Shown here: positions 36,649 to 45,300 of the stretch, piece after piece
Layout of the letters: the number at the start of each line of letters is the position of its first letter
Position numbering within the stretch: the stretch's first letter is position 1
DNA from: a virus
Reading direction: 5' to 3' (one strand)
Length of the DNA stretch: 64,000 nt
IMG/VR virus record: IMGVR_UViG_3300021138_000002
Coordinates: 81,097 to 145,096 of that record
Notes under the pieces: generated by a model
The model's database searches: none
Told to the model about the DNA's origin: nothing
Seen by the model: the letters and a program-made list of their open reading frames with translations, nothing else
Program-made: the position numbers and the translations under genes

Positions 36649-38760
36649 ATGGATAACTTTTTTCACAACATAAACAAACGCCTAAACGACATCGACAGTC
36701 GTCAAGATATCGCCGAGAGTGCCGTTAGTGAAATAGCACACGATACTGGCAAAAAGTTGCTGAGCAAAGGCGAACGCAGTGGACTGGCCAAACAGGCTCG
36801 TGCTGGCAAAGACATTGGCAAGCCTGGCAAAATGTTTAAAAAAGTTGCCGGTGATGCCGCCAAGCGTTACGGTAGCAAAGAAGCCGGCGAGCGTGTTGCT
36901 GCCGCGGCCATGTTTAAAAATGCTGCCAAGCACGAAAGTATCAGCAGTACCAGTGGTACCTTGGAAGAAGGACATTGTCCTACCTGTGATTGCTCACCAT
37001 GCAGTTGCAACGAAGGCAATGCATTTAGTGGTGCAGTGGCCAAAGCCAAAGCAGATGGCATCCAAAAAGGCGAAAAGATTCGTGTGGGTGGTAAGACATA
37101 TCCAGTCAAAGAAGCCGATCCAATGGGCATGGAAGAAGGCGCATTTAAAAATCTTGACATAGAACGTCAAGAACGAGAAATGAAAAAAGCACGTCACAGT
37201 TCTTTAAAACAAGTTCCTGGTGTACAAAATCTCAAGCCTGGTGCCAAAGAGCATCCATTAAAGAATGTGGCCAAAGGTATCAAAGCATTTGTGACCGGCA
37301 AAGAAGAGCCAATGGATGAGGCCAAAGCCAAACCCGATTATATCGATCTAGATCATGATGGTGACAAAAAAGAAACAATGAAAAAAGCTGCCGCTGACAA
37401 AAAGCGTAGCACTGGTACAGCGTTTGATCCAGAAGCCCGTAAACAAATGAAAACCGATCGGGAAGGTACTGGCAACTTTGACAAGAAAAAGATCAGCACC
37501 GGTACAGTATATACTCGCCGTCACAAAGAAGATGACGACGAAGAAGTTACGAGCGATCAGCCAAAGAAAAAAGGCCGTCCTAAGGGACCAGCCAAAGGCC
37601 CTGAGCGTGTAACAGCCAAGGCTTGGAAGCATAAAGGTGGTCGTACTGTCAAAGAAATGGAAATTCCTCTAATCAATCGTGGCGAATACGATCAAGAAGG
37701 CGACGAAGTCAAGGGCGACATGCATACCGTGATCCGTCATGCTCAAGAACTTGAAAAGCATTTGAGAGACAGCGAAAACTTGCCGACCTGGATTATCGAA
37801 AAAGTAGGCCAGATCAAAGGCATGATGACCAGCATTAGCGATTACATGTTGTCACAACACGAGCGTAATGCCGAACATGAAACCGGTCAAGAAGGTATCC
37901 GTATTGCCGAGAAGATTACTAAAAATACACCAACCGGTGAAGTGATACATGATTTTGTACACAGCAAGAATCCCAAGTTTGCTGGCAAGAGCAAAAAAGA
38001 ACGTATCAATCAGGCTTTGGGTGCCAGTTATGGTATGAAGAAAAGCAAGATGGAAGAAGAATCTACAGCTGAAAAAGACGATCGTGCTGAGCATGCTGGC
38101 AAGAAGGTTGCCAAAGACATCGAGTATGATGACAAGAAAGACAAAAATTGGACAGCAGAACGCAAAGCTGCCGCAAAGAAAAAAGGCGAATGGGAGCCAA
38201 AAGTTGACGAAACAACAACTTCCGGCAGTGTAGCACCTGTGGCCAATGCTGCACCCAAGGCCAAAGGCATGTCATTTGGCAAAGGCGTATACGAAGGTGC
38301 TATCGCCGAAAGTTTTGACAAAAAATTATCCAGCGTACTCAACGAAGGTATGAATGTAAGCCTAAACATGAATGCCGAAGGTCAAAAATCAATCAATGTC
38401 AGTGCTGACGGTGATGATGCTGAGAAATTGGCTGAAATCCTAAAGTTAGCTGGCATGGGCGGTCATGCTGGTTGTAGTTCATGTGGTGAGTCACCATGTG
38501 GCTGTGACACTGTTGAAGAAGCTTACGGCGATACTACAGCCAACGAGAATCATCCAGATTGGCCAACCGATACAGAAACTGTAGATGCCGATGATCCACA
38601 TTTACGCAGATTCAGTGGCGGCTTGAATGGTCCTAAATCAACCGGACAGACCACAATCCCAGTCATAGCCGGTCAGCGTCGTAGAATGAGCACCATGGAA
38701 GAAAACGTTACTCTTGAACGTAGCCTGTTTAAACTATACAAGGATTATAAAGGTCAATGA
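36649..38760 (+). CDS. Large charged head-interior or core-like protein (703 aa)
   Basis: Very Lys/Glu/Asp-rich and low in hydrophobics. Several (L/I)xE|(G/A/S) sites of the prohead-protease type occur: DIAE|SAV near residue 23, TLEE|GHC near 106, AIAE|SFD near 553 and VLNE|GMN near 563. Two small Cys clusters (CPTCDCSPCSC near 110; CSSCGESPCGC near 620) and an EF-hand-like DLDHDGDKKE near 240 are visible. Such proteins in aquatic T4-like phages are virion or prohead-core associated. It may be a scaffold or internal polyprotein cleaved during maturation. Its stop overlaps the next start (ATGA). Confidence 0.55.
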   Translation: MDNFFHNINKRLNDIDSRQDIAESAVSEIAHDTGKKLLSKGERSGLAKQARAGKDIGKPGKMFKKVAGDAAKRYGSKEAGERVAAAAMFKNAAKHESISSTSGTLEEGHCPTCDCSPCSCNEGNAFSGAVAKAKADGIQKGEKIRVGGKTYPVKEADPMGMEEGAFKNLDIERQEREMKKARHSSLKQVPGVQNLKPGAKEHPLKNVAKGIKAFVTGKEEPMDEAKAKPDYIDLDHDGDKKETMKKAAADKKRSTGTAFDPEARKQMKTDREGTGNFDKKKISTGTVYTRRHKEDDDEEVTSDQPKKKGRPKGPAKGPERVTAKAWKHKGGRTVKEMEIPLINRGEYDQEGDEVKGDMHTVIRHAQELEKHLRDSENLPTWIIEKVGQIKGMMTSISDYMLSQHERNAEHETGQEGIRIAEKITKNTPTGEVIHDFVHSKNPKFAGKSKKERINQALGASYGMKKSKMEEESTAEKDDRAEHAGKKVAKDIEYDDKKDKNWTAERKAAAKKKGEWEPKVDETTTSGSVAPVANAAPKAKGMSFGKGVYEGAIAESFDKKLSSVLNEGMNVSLNMNAEGQKSINVSADGDDAEKLAEILKLAGMGGHAGCSSCGESPCGCDTVEEAYGDTTANENHPDWPTDTETVDADDPHLRRFSGGLNGPKSTGQTTIPVIAGQRRRMSTMEENVTLERSLFKLYKDYKGQ

Positions 38761-39494
38761 AAGCCTTAAGAGATTACATCACCGAAAGTGAACACTGGAT
38801 GCACCATCCGGCCGAGGGCGACGAATTTGCCATTGAGTTGGCCGATGGAACCCTGGTGGAATCTTATATCTTGGAAACAGTGGAAGACTGTATCCTGTTG
38901 GATTCCAACCCAGAGATTGTATCCGTGTTAGAATCCTGGAACCTGCTGAGTGATCAAGAATCCGATGATGCTGTAATACTTGAAACCATGGGCTACGGTA
39001 CCTTAGTTGGTGAAAATCGTGGCGGTAATTACGAAGAAATGGGTTACAGAAAATCAACTTCGGACAAATTTGTTTTACTTGATAGATTCCTTGATGCTGT
39101 TATATTGACTACTAACAGTCTAAGAGAAGCCGAAAAAGAAGCTATAGAATGGGCCGAGCACGACGATATTGAAACTGAAGTTGTTGATCAAAAAACAGGT
39201 CAAACTATATTTTCAGTTGATGGTGCTGCTGGTGCAGAAGAGCATATGGACGAAGCCAAGTATCATGGTAGAGAAGTGCCGTTAGGCAAACCCATGAAGG
39301 GCGATGTAAAAAAATCTAAAGTATATGTGAGAGATCCAAAAACCGGCAACATCAAAAAAGTAAACTTTGGCGATCCCAACATGAGAATCAAAAAAAGCAG
39401 TCCCGCACATAGAAAAAGTTTTAGAGCAAGACATCATTGTGAGAATCCCGGATCACGCCTAAAAGCCCGTTACTGGTCATGTCGTGCGTGGTAA
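38757..39494 (+). CDS. Virion-associated protein with capsid-targeting-like N-terminus (245 aa)
   Basis: The N-terminus MKALRDYITE|SE has the (I/L)xE|(S/A/G) site at the same position as its upstream neighbour. The C-terminal 75 residues (VPLGKPMKGDVKKSKVYVRD; VNFGDPNMRIKK; RKSFRARHHCENPGSRLKARYWSCRAW-type ending) form a basic, conserved domain common in aquatic phage proteins, likely nucleic-acid or virion binding. Coupled by ATGA to the core-like protein. Proposed to be packaged; function unknown. Confidence 0.6.
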   Translation: MKALRDYITESEHWMHHPAEGDEFAIELADGTLVESYILETVEDCILLDSNPEIVSVLESWNLLSDQESDDAVILETMGYGTLVGENRGGNYEEMGYRKSTSDKFVLLDRFLDAVILTTNSLREAEKEAIEWAEHDDIETEVVDQKTGQTIFSVDGAAGAEEHMDEAKYHGREVPLGKPMKGDVKKSKVYVRDPKTGNIKKVNFGDPNMRIKKSSPAHRKSFRARHHCENPGSRLKARYWSCRAW

Positions 39495-39511
39495 ACAAAG
39501 GAAAATAAATT

Positions 39512-39805
39512 ATGGCAGAAGCAAACGTAGTTAGCTCGGCAGGTAATATTACCTGGTACACAGACAAGGCCGAAATAGCCGCCTTGGACAACAGCGTGAC
39601 CTATCAGGTCTATGCTACTGCACTGGGTTCTGCTGCCGCAGTCGGCAACATTTACAGTGCTCCTGTAGCCATACCAAACGGTGTTGTAAGACAGATCTAC
39701 GTTGGAGCTGGCAACAAACTCACTGTGACCGGTACATTTACTGCCAAAGAACTTGGCACACAAAGTTCAGCACAGCATAGCGTATTCAACTCTTCAGGAG
39801 TATAA
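39512..39805 (+). CDS. Small beta-rich structural-like protein (97 aa)
   Basis: AAAGGAAAA ribosome site precedes ATG. The protein is Ala/Val/Thr/Asn-rich and predicted beta (VTYQVYATALGSAAAVGNIYSAP; LTVTGTFTAKELG), with no charge clusters. It could be a head-decoration or small virion protein. No family recognised. Confidence 0.6.
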   Translation: MAEANVVSSAGNITWYTDKAEIAALDNSVTYQVYATALGSAAAVGNIYSAPVAIPNGVVRQIYVGAGNKLTVTGTFTAKELGTQSSAQHSVFNSSGV

Positions 39806-39807
39806 CC

Positions 39808-40200
39808 GTGCGAGCCCGAGAATTTGTAAGTGAGGCAAGATTCAGTCAACGACCTAAGGCCAAGATGCATCACGACCATGCCCAGGTCCAAAAAGGTGTG
39901 CACCTAGCTCGAGATCCTGGTGGATACGATCGTATCTATCATTTGAATCGTCTCATGATGGCCACAGCCTGTGCCGACGGCAAGGGGACCGGCAAGATAC
40001 CCAATGTTGACAGCAGCAGTTGGTACGAAAAATACAACAGCATACATCCTTATACCGAAGAAGAACACAACATGGTCCGGCAGGCCATGGCCACTGTGCC
40101 CACCGACGGTGGAGAAATTGTCGACGATCATCGCAGTCTTGAACCCGATCATGTGCATCGAATCAGTCCTGTAAAAGGATTTCAGGGCTATCCCAGATGA
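39808..40200 (+). CDS. Internal-protein paralogue 1 (MRAREF family, 130 aa)
   Basis: GTG start directly after the previous stop. N-terminus MRAREFVSE|A places a VxE|A protease-type site at residue 9. The end of the protein (EPDHVHRISPVKGFQGYPR) is the family signature shared with the next two genes. Middle: YDRIYHLNRLMMATAC, basic and soluble. The stop overlaps the next ATG (ATGA). Proposed capsid-targeted and injected protein. Confidence 0.6.
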   Translation: MRAREFVSEARFSQRPKAKMHHDHAQVQKGVHLARDPGGYDRIYHLNRLMMATACADGKGTGKIPNVDSSSWYEKYNSIHPYTEEEHNMVRQAMATVPTDGGEIVDDHRSLEPDHVHRISPVKGFQGYPR

Positions 40201-40565
40201 GAGCTCGCGAGTTCGTGATCGAAGGGCGACGAAGCAAGATAGATCACAGCTTCCAACACGCCAATCCTGGTGCCGTTATTCCCGGCAATCGAGACAGATT
40301 CTATGATGGACGCACTTACGATAGTTATCGTATGGCCATGTTGAGCGGTATGCACCCAGATGATCTAGAAAAAGCCGATGTGCATTCCTGGGCCTCAAAC
40401 ATGCCCATGTACAATGCCTACACCCAAGCCGAACACGATAAAATTACTAGAGCCATGAAAAAAATGGGACACACTGTAAAACACATGGCCTATCAAGGTA
40501 GTCAAGAGCCACCAGACACACACAGGGTTAGCCCAGTAAACCAATTTACAGGATACAGTCGATGA
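40197..40565 (+). CDS. Internal-protein paralogue 2 (MRAREF family, 122 aa)
   Basis: MRAREFVIE|G at the N-terminus and EPPDTHRVSPVNQFTGYSR at the C-terminus match paralogues 1 and 3. The middle contains YDSYRMAMLSGM, related to YHLNRLMMATA and YRTYRLGAAIA. Overlaps both neighbours by ATGA. Confidence 0.6.
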   Translation: MRAREFVIEGRRSKIDHSFQHANPGAVIPGNRDRFYDGRTYDSYRMAMLSGMHPDDLEKADVHSWASNMPMYNAYTQAEHDKITRAMKKMGHTVKHMAYQGSQEPPDTHRVSPVNQFTGYSR

Positions 40566-40948
40566 GAGCTCGAGAATTTGTTACCGAAGGTCAACAAACA
40601 CGTCTGCCGGCCTATACTAGAGATCCGCTGGAGCATGCTTATTTTTTACCAGGCATCCGTAACAACGACAGTTATCGTACCTACAGATTGGGCGCGGCCA
40701 TAGCTCGAGCTCGGGCTGAAAAAGATGGCGGTGCTGATAATTTTCCAGAATGGCACCCTGAAAGTGCTTTTGGCGAAAATTCGGTAGTAATAGGTCCTGA
40801 AGTAGATGTCAAAGATATTGTGACCCGTGCATTAGAAATGACCGGATATGGTGGAGGCCTGGCCAGTGTGGGAAGCCACAAGAGCCACGAACCCGAAAGC
40901 GTAAATCAAACCAGTCCTATGCGACCATTCAAAGGATATGCAAGATAA
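40562..40948 (+). CDS. Internal-protein paralogue 3 (MRAREF family, 128 aa)
   Basis: MRAREFVTE|G N-terminus and EPESVNQTSPMRPFKGYAR C-terminus. The third tandem copy of the family; divergence between copies is large, so the duplication is old or each copy has specialised. The stop TAA overlaps the ATG of the Ntn-hydrolase-like gene (TAATG). Confidence 0.6.
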   Translation: MRAREFVTEGQQTRLPAYTRDPLEHAYFLPGIRNNDSYRTYRLGAAIARARAEKDGGADNFPEWHPESAFGENSVVIGPEVDVKDIVTRALEMTGYGGGLASVGSHKSHEPESVNQTSPMRPFKGYAR

Positions 40949-41835
40949 TGTGTGTGATCATAGCCCGACATTTTGATACTCACGGCTGGGTGGCGGTGAA
41001 AAATCGCGACCGCAACTACACACCCGAAATATCATTCAATCGTTATCATGATAAAGATACCGGCATAGAACGCCTGTTGTTTGAAGACGATGTCACACAG
41101 TACTCGGAAGGTATCAACAGTCAAGGTGTAGCCATACTGTCGGCCAGCCTCATGGTACAAGATGACGAAAAAGAAGTGACCAAAAGTGCCAAAGAAAAAA
41201 GCCCCGACGGCGAACGCATACGCAGAGCCTTGCTCAAGGCCACAGCATTTGATGCTGCCCGTGAGTGTGCTCGATTGGGACTGACCGGCAACAGCGTTAT
41301 ACTAGATCGAAAAGAACTGTATCTGTTGGAAAGTTGTAAAAATCGTGCCGGACGCTATCGTTATGATTTGAGGAAAATACCCACCGACCAAACCGTGGCC
41401 CGTACCAATCATGGCATATGGTTGCCCTGGGCCGGTTATCAACGTGGCATCGATGAAAGCCAAGATCTCAGCCGTATCAGCAGTGAAGCACGCCGGGTGC
41501 AGGCCGAAATCGTAGTGGAAACTGCACGCACACCTGAAGACATGATCGATGGCCTGTGCAAGATCATGGTGGACAATCCGCAATTGAACGTGATGCGTAC
41601 CAGTACTGAGCGTAAAAAAATGCGTACCACAGCACAAGAAATGGTGATACCTTGGGAAAATACCCTGTTTGTGCGACCGGTAGCCAGCCACATGACTTTT
41701 GATTTTTGGAAACTAAACCAGGCCGACGCCGACACCTGGGTAGAGATACTAAGCAATAGAGCCTTGTACAAAGATATAAGACCCGAGCAGGAACCTCCGT
41801 TTGCTGAGGTAAATACCACTCACAAAGTGGAATAA
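40948..41835 (+). CDS. Ntn-hydrolase-fold protein, linear-amide C-N hydrolase/acyltransferase-like (295 aa)
   Basis: MCVIIARHF puts Cys at position 2, as in Ntn-hydrolases of the choloylglycine/acyltransferase type, where removal of Met leaves a catalytic Cys1. Supporting motifs are a GWVAVKNRDRNY stretch near residue 13, YSEGINSQGVAILSAS near 52 and VARTNHG near 150. It probably cleaves or transfers an amide. It is coupled to the internal-protein genes (TAATG), so it could be co-expressed with, or even packaged with, them. Substrate unknown. Confidence 0.6.
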   Translation: MCVIIARHFDTHGWVAVKNRDRNYTPEISFNRYHDKDTGIERLLFEDDVTQYSEGINSQGVAILSASLMVQDDEKEVTKSAKEKSPDGERIRRALLKATAFDAARECARLGLTGNSVILDRKELYLLESCKNRAGRYRYDLRKIPTDQTVARTNHGIWLPWAGYQRGIDESQDLSRISSEARRVQAEIVVETARTPEDMIDGLCKIMVDNPQLNVMRTSTERKKMRTTAQEMVIPWENTLFVRPVASHMTFDFWKLNQADADTWVEILSNRALYKDIRPEQEPPFAEVNTTHKVE

Positions 41836-41851
41836 CAAAAAAGGACCAACC

Positions 41852-42565
41852 ATGAAAAAAATTATCGTATTAGCCGCACTGCTGTTTGCATCAGTTGCAG
41901 CACAGGCACAAATCAATGCCCAGTGCCCACAGTTTACTGTGAACGGCACACCACAATATCAAGCTCACCCAGGTGATCAAGAACTTTGTAAAACCAACTA
42001 TGCTGTGATACATCGTTGTGATGTCAAGGCACCTGTGGCCGTATTTGAACACCTGACTGTGGCCGCTATGTCAGGTCCGGCCAAACGCAAAGACAACTTC
42101 AGACCCGATCCCGGTGTGGCTGCACAGTGCCAGGCACAGTTGGCCGACTATGCCACGGCCGGCAACATCTACGATCGCGGACACATGGCTCCAGCTGGCA
42201 ACAACACACAGAACGATGCCATCATGAGCGAAAGTTTTTTCCTGTCAAACATGGTACCACAAGTGGCCAACAACAACAGAGGTATCTGGAAACAGTTGGA
42301 AACTTGGGAACGTGATTGGGCCAGCAAGGGCGGCGATTTTTATATCATTTCGGGCGGCATTTACAACCCTGGACACAAAACCATCGGTAACGGTGTAGGA
42401 GTTCCTGATGCACTCTACAAGATCATCATCAACAAACAGTCTGGACAAGTGATGGCCTATATGATGCCTAATACTGCACTGCCAGTAGCAGATTTGCCCA
42501 AGTATCAAACCACTATGACTGCTGTAGAACAAGCCACCGGCATGCGTTTTAATTTAGGCAAGTAA
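41852..42565 (+). CDS. Secreted DNA/RNA non-specific endonuclease (237 aa)
   Basis: A Sec-type signal peptide (MKKIIVLAALLFASVAAQA, cleavage after AQA near residue 19) precedes a NUC1/Serratia-type nuclease: YDRGHMAPAGN at residues 107-117 contains the DRGH catalytic motif (His 111), and NMVPQVANNNRGIWKQLE supplies the metal-binding Asn region. Such enzymes cut DNA and RNA without sequence specificity. An export signal is unusual for a phage nuclease; possible roles are periplasmic exclusion of competitor DNA or nucleotide scavenging. AAAGGACC ribosome site. Confidence 0.85.
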   Translation: MKKIIVLAALLFASVAAQAQINAQCPQFTVNGTPQYQAHPGDQELCKTNYAVIHRCDVKAPVAVFEHLTVAAMSGPAKRKDNFRPDPGVAAQCQAQLADYATAGNIYDRGHMAPAGNNTQNDAIMSESFFLSNMVPQVANNNRGIWKQLETWERDWASKGGDFYIISGGIYNPGHKTIGNGVGVPDALYKIIINKQSGQVMAYMMPNTALPVADLPKYQTTMTAVEQATGMRFNLGK

Positions 42566-42568
42566 TAC

Positions 42569-42587
42569 CTGTAGTCATAAATTACAG
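42569..42587 (+). promoter_or_regulatory. Hairpin with CATAA loop / late-like TAAATT just before the radical SAM gene
   Basis: A 7-bp stem (42569-42575 with 42581-42587, one G:U) has loop CATAA. TAAATT (42578-42583) lies 5 nt before ATG 42589. The AGTCATAAAT element is the same as before the gene at 15253. Confidence 0.45.
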
Positions 42588-42588
42588 T

Positions 42589-43734
42589 ATGAATAAAACC
42601 TATTGTGCGGCCCCCTGGCGGGGCTTGCACATCAACCCACGTGGAGATGTCAAAACTTGCTGTGCTGGCAACCCTAACATGCTGGGCAATCTCAACAATC
42701 TGACCATTGAACAAATCTTGAATGGACCTGTGTTGCGTGAAATACAGGACACTGTGCGTCTGGGTCAATTACATGATCAATATTGTAAAAACTGTATCAA
42801 TAGAGAAACCGCTGGCGGCGATAGCGAACGAGTTTGGCACAACACAGTCAATGACAATTTCGCTATTGAGTCTGCTGGAGATTTTGAATTTCCTTCTATC
42901 ATAGACATACGTTGGAACACCACTTGCAATTTGAGTTGTAACTATTGCGATCCTAATGCCAGCTCAAAATGGGCCGGTATATTAAAGCAACCGGTAGTAT
43001 CGGGCACTCGACACTACTATGAACAGGTGTGCAACTACATCAAAAAACACTACAATCAAGTACAAGAAGTTGCCTTGGTTGGCGGCGAACCTTTGTTGTT
43101 GAAAGAAAATGAACGTTTGCTAGATGTGATTCCTGACGATTGCGTGGTCACTATTATTACCAACCTTGCCGCAGATTTGGAAAATAACGCTGTGTTCCAA
43201 AAACTGGCCAAGCGATCCAGAGTAGGATGGAGTATCAGTTTTGAAAATGTTCAAGATCGATTTGAATATGTGCGTTATGGAGCCACATGGCAAAAGCTAC
43301 TGCACAATCTTGATCTAGTGCAGGATCTCATGCGTAATCAAGGACATTGGGGAGGCATACACGCGGTCTACAACTTGTTTACTGCCACAAGGTTGCGTGA
43401 AATCAAAAACTTTAGTCAAGAACGTGGACTAACAATTAAATGGCAAAGTTTACATCATCCGAGCCTGCTAGATCCACGATCATACGGATCAGAAATAGCC
43501 GAGTTGGCCGCAAATGAAATCAAACTCATGTATGAAACCTGTCAAGTTGACGCACTGGATCAACAGTTCTTTGACACAGCCTTGACACATTATCAAAATC
43601 AAACCCAGACCAATCCAGCAACTCTGGAACAACTGGACCAATACATACAGAGATTGGAATCTGAATATCATCCTGATCAAGCCGGGCAATTTGCCGTGTG
43701 CTGGCCCGAACTAGAAAGTTTATTATGGCACTAG
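42589..43734 (+). CDS. Radical SAM protein with N-terminal twitch-type Cys cluster (381 aa)
   Basis: N-terminal auxiliary-cluster region: YCAAPWRGLHI, TCCAG and YCKNC, with the PW and CC order typical of twitch-domain radical SAM proteins. Core: CNLSCNYC (CxxxCxxC) near residue 117 and GGEP near 165. SSKW follows the Cys motif as in other members here. No other recognised domain. Its 3' end overlaps the start of gene 17 by 10 nt. No SD precedes its ATG. Substrate unknown. Confidence 0.8.
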   Translation: MNKTYCAAPWRGLHINPRGDVKTCCAGNPNMLGNLNNLTIEQILNGPVLREIQDTVRLGQLHDQYCKNCINRETAGGDSERVWHNTVNDNFAIESAGDFEFPSIIDIRWNTTCNLSCNYCDPNASSKWAGILKQPVVSGTRHYYEQVCNYIKKHYNQVQEVALVGGEPLLLKENERLLDVIPDDCVVTIITNLAADLENNAVFQKLAKRSRVGWSISFENVQDRFEYVRYGATWQKLLHNLDLVQDLMRNQGHWGGIHAVYNLFTATRLREIKNFSQERGLTIKWQSLHHPSLLDPRSYGSEIAELAANEIKLMYETCQVDALDQQFFDTALTHYQNQTQTNPATLEQLDQYIQRLESEYHPDQAGQFAVCWPELESLLWH

Positions 43735-45290
43735 ACGAAAATACTCTGATCAAGGCTCCGTATCGGCGACAATCATTTACTGAACAACAGTTGACCGAGT
43801 TTGTGGCTTGTGCCGATCCGGTGACTGGTCCTGAATACTTCATGGATCATTTCTTTCATATACAGCACCCAACCAAGGGCAAAATGCTGTATCATCCTTT
43901 TGACTATCAAAAACGCCTGATACATACCTATCACAACTATAGATTCAGCATCAGCATGATGCCCAGACAGACCGGTAAAAGTACCAGTGCTGCTGGATAC
44001 CTGTTATGGATGGCCATGTTCCATCCAGACAGTACCATCCTGATCGCCGCGCACAAATATACTGGCTCACAAGAGATCATGCAACGTATCCGTTATGCCT
44101 ACGAGCTGTGTCCGGATCATATTCGTGCCGGAGTGACCAGCTACAACAAAGGTAATCTGGATTTTGAAAACGGGTCAAGGATAGTATCGACCACCACAAC
44201 TGAAAACACCGGCCGGGGTATGAGTATATCCTTGCTATACTGTGACGAGTTTGCGTTTGTGCGACCCACCATAGCCAAAGAATTCTGGACATCCATAAGC
44301 CCTACCTTGGCCACTGGTGGTAAGGCTATTATCACAAGCACACCAAACAGCGACGAAGATCAGTTTGCATTATTGTGGAAAGGTGCCAACCGGTGTGAAG
44401 ATGAGTATGGCAATCCCACAGAAATTGGCATCAACGGATTTAGAGCCTATCGTAGTTACTGGAACGAACATCCAGATAGAGATGAACGTTGGGCCTCAGA
44501 ACAGCGAGCACAACTGGGCGATGATAGATTCCGTCGTGAAATGGGTTGCGAATTTATTTTAGCTGATGAATCTTTGATTGCTCCGGCCAAATTGATAGAA
44601 CTAGTGGGAATTGAGCCAGTGAATAGAACAGGTCAAGTAAGATGGTTCCAAAATCCAAAGGCTGGAAGAATATATGTGGTGGCGCTTGATCCAAGCCTTG
44701 GAACCGGAGGGGATAACGCTGCTATACAAATTTTTGAAGCTAATACCACTACACAAATTGGAGAATGGAAACATAATCGAACTACAATTCCAGAACAGGT
44801 TAAAATTTTAGCAGATATATGTAAGTATATCAATTCTTTTGTAAATGCTCCAGAAAATATTTACTACAGTGTGGAAAACAACACCATTGGCGAGGCAGTT
44901 CTTATCTCTATTGCACAATACGGTGAAGAAAACATACAAGGATACTTTCTTAGCGAAAGTGGAAAAAATAACGGAAGACGATATCGTAAAGGATTTAACA
45001 CGACGCCTAAAAGCAAGATCACAGCCTGCTCAAAATTAAAAACTCTTATTGAAACAAATAGAATGAAACTACGATCTTCGGCACTCATTGGCGAATTAAA
45101 AACTTTCGTAGCACACGGTGTATCTTATGCGGCCAAACCAGGAGAAAATGACGATTTAGTAATGGCGACTATTTTGGCAGTTTGTATGATGCAACTTTTA
45201 CAAAATTATCACACAGAGATGGATACGCAAATGAGAGATCACGGAGACATTGTGATCCCACCAATGCCGTTCATATCAACAATACGCTAA
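43725..45290 (+). CDS. 17: Large terminase subunit, T4 gp17-like (521 aa)
   Basis: ATPase: Walker A MPRQTGKST at residues 79-87, Walker B LLYCDEFAF around 171-179, coupling motif ITSTPN near 204. Nuclease: ALDPSLGTGGDN with Asp 322, then SVENNTIG and a late ENDDLVMAT. gp17 packages DNA and cuts concatemers. Start 43725 (MALDENT) is taken rather than the in-frame extension into the radical SAM gene. Overlaps the radical SAM gene by 10 nt. From about 44560 the gene becomes clearly AT-richer (18 G/C in 60 bases at 44821-44880, against 29 in 60 at 44161-44220). Confidence 0.95.
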   Translation: MALDENTLIKAPYRRQSFTEQQLTEFVACADPVTGPEYFMDHFFHIQHPTKGKMLYHPFDYQKRLIHTYHNYRFSISMMPRQTGKSTSAAGYLLWMAMFHPDSTILIAAHKYTGSQEIMQRIRYAYELCPDHIRAGVTSYNKGNLDFENGSRIVSTTTTENTGRGMSISLLYCDEFAFVRPTIAKEFWTSISPTLATGGKAIITSTPNSDEDQFALLWKGANRCEDEYGNPTEIGINGFRAYRSYWNEHPDRDERWASEQRAQLGDDRFRREMGCEFILADESLIAPAKLIELVGIEPVNRTGQVRWFQNPKAGRIYVVALDPSLGTGGDNAAIQIFEANTTTQIGEWKHNRTTIPEQVKILADICKYINSFVNAPENIYYSVENNTIGEAVLISIAQYGEENIQGYFLSESGKNNGRRYRKGFNTTPKSKITACSKLKTLIETNRMKLRSSALIGELKTFVAHGVSYAAKPGENDDLVMATILAVCMMQLLQNYHTEMDTQMRDHGDIVIPPMPFISTIR

Positions 45291-45293
45291 ATA
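45288..45293 (+). promoter_or_regulatory. Late promoter core TAAATA over the gene 17 stop
   Basis: TAA 45288-45290 opens TAAATA; ATG 45301 is 7 nt after the core, with no SD. Confidence 0.5.
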
Positions 45294-45300
45294 CAACACC

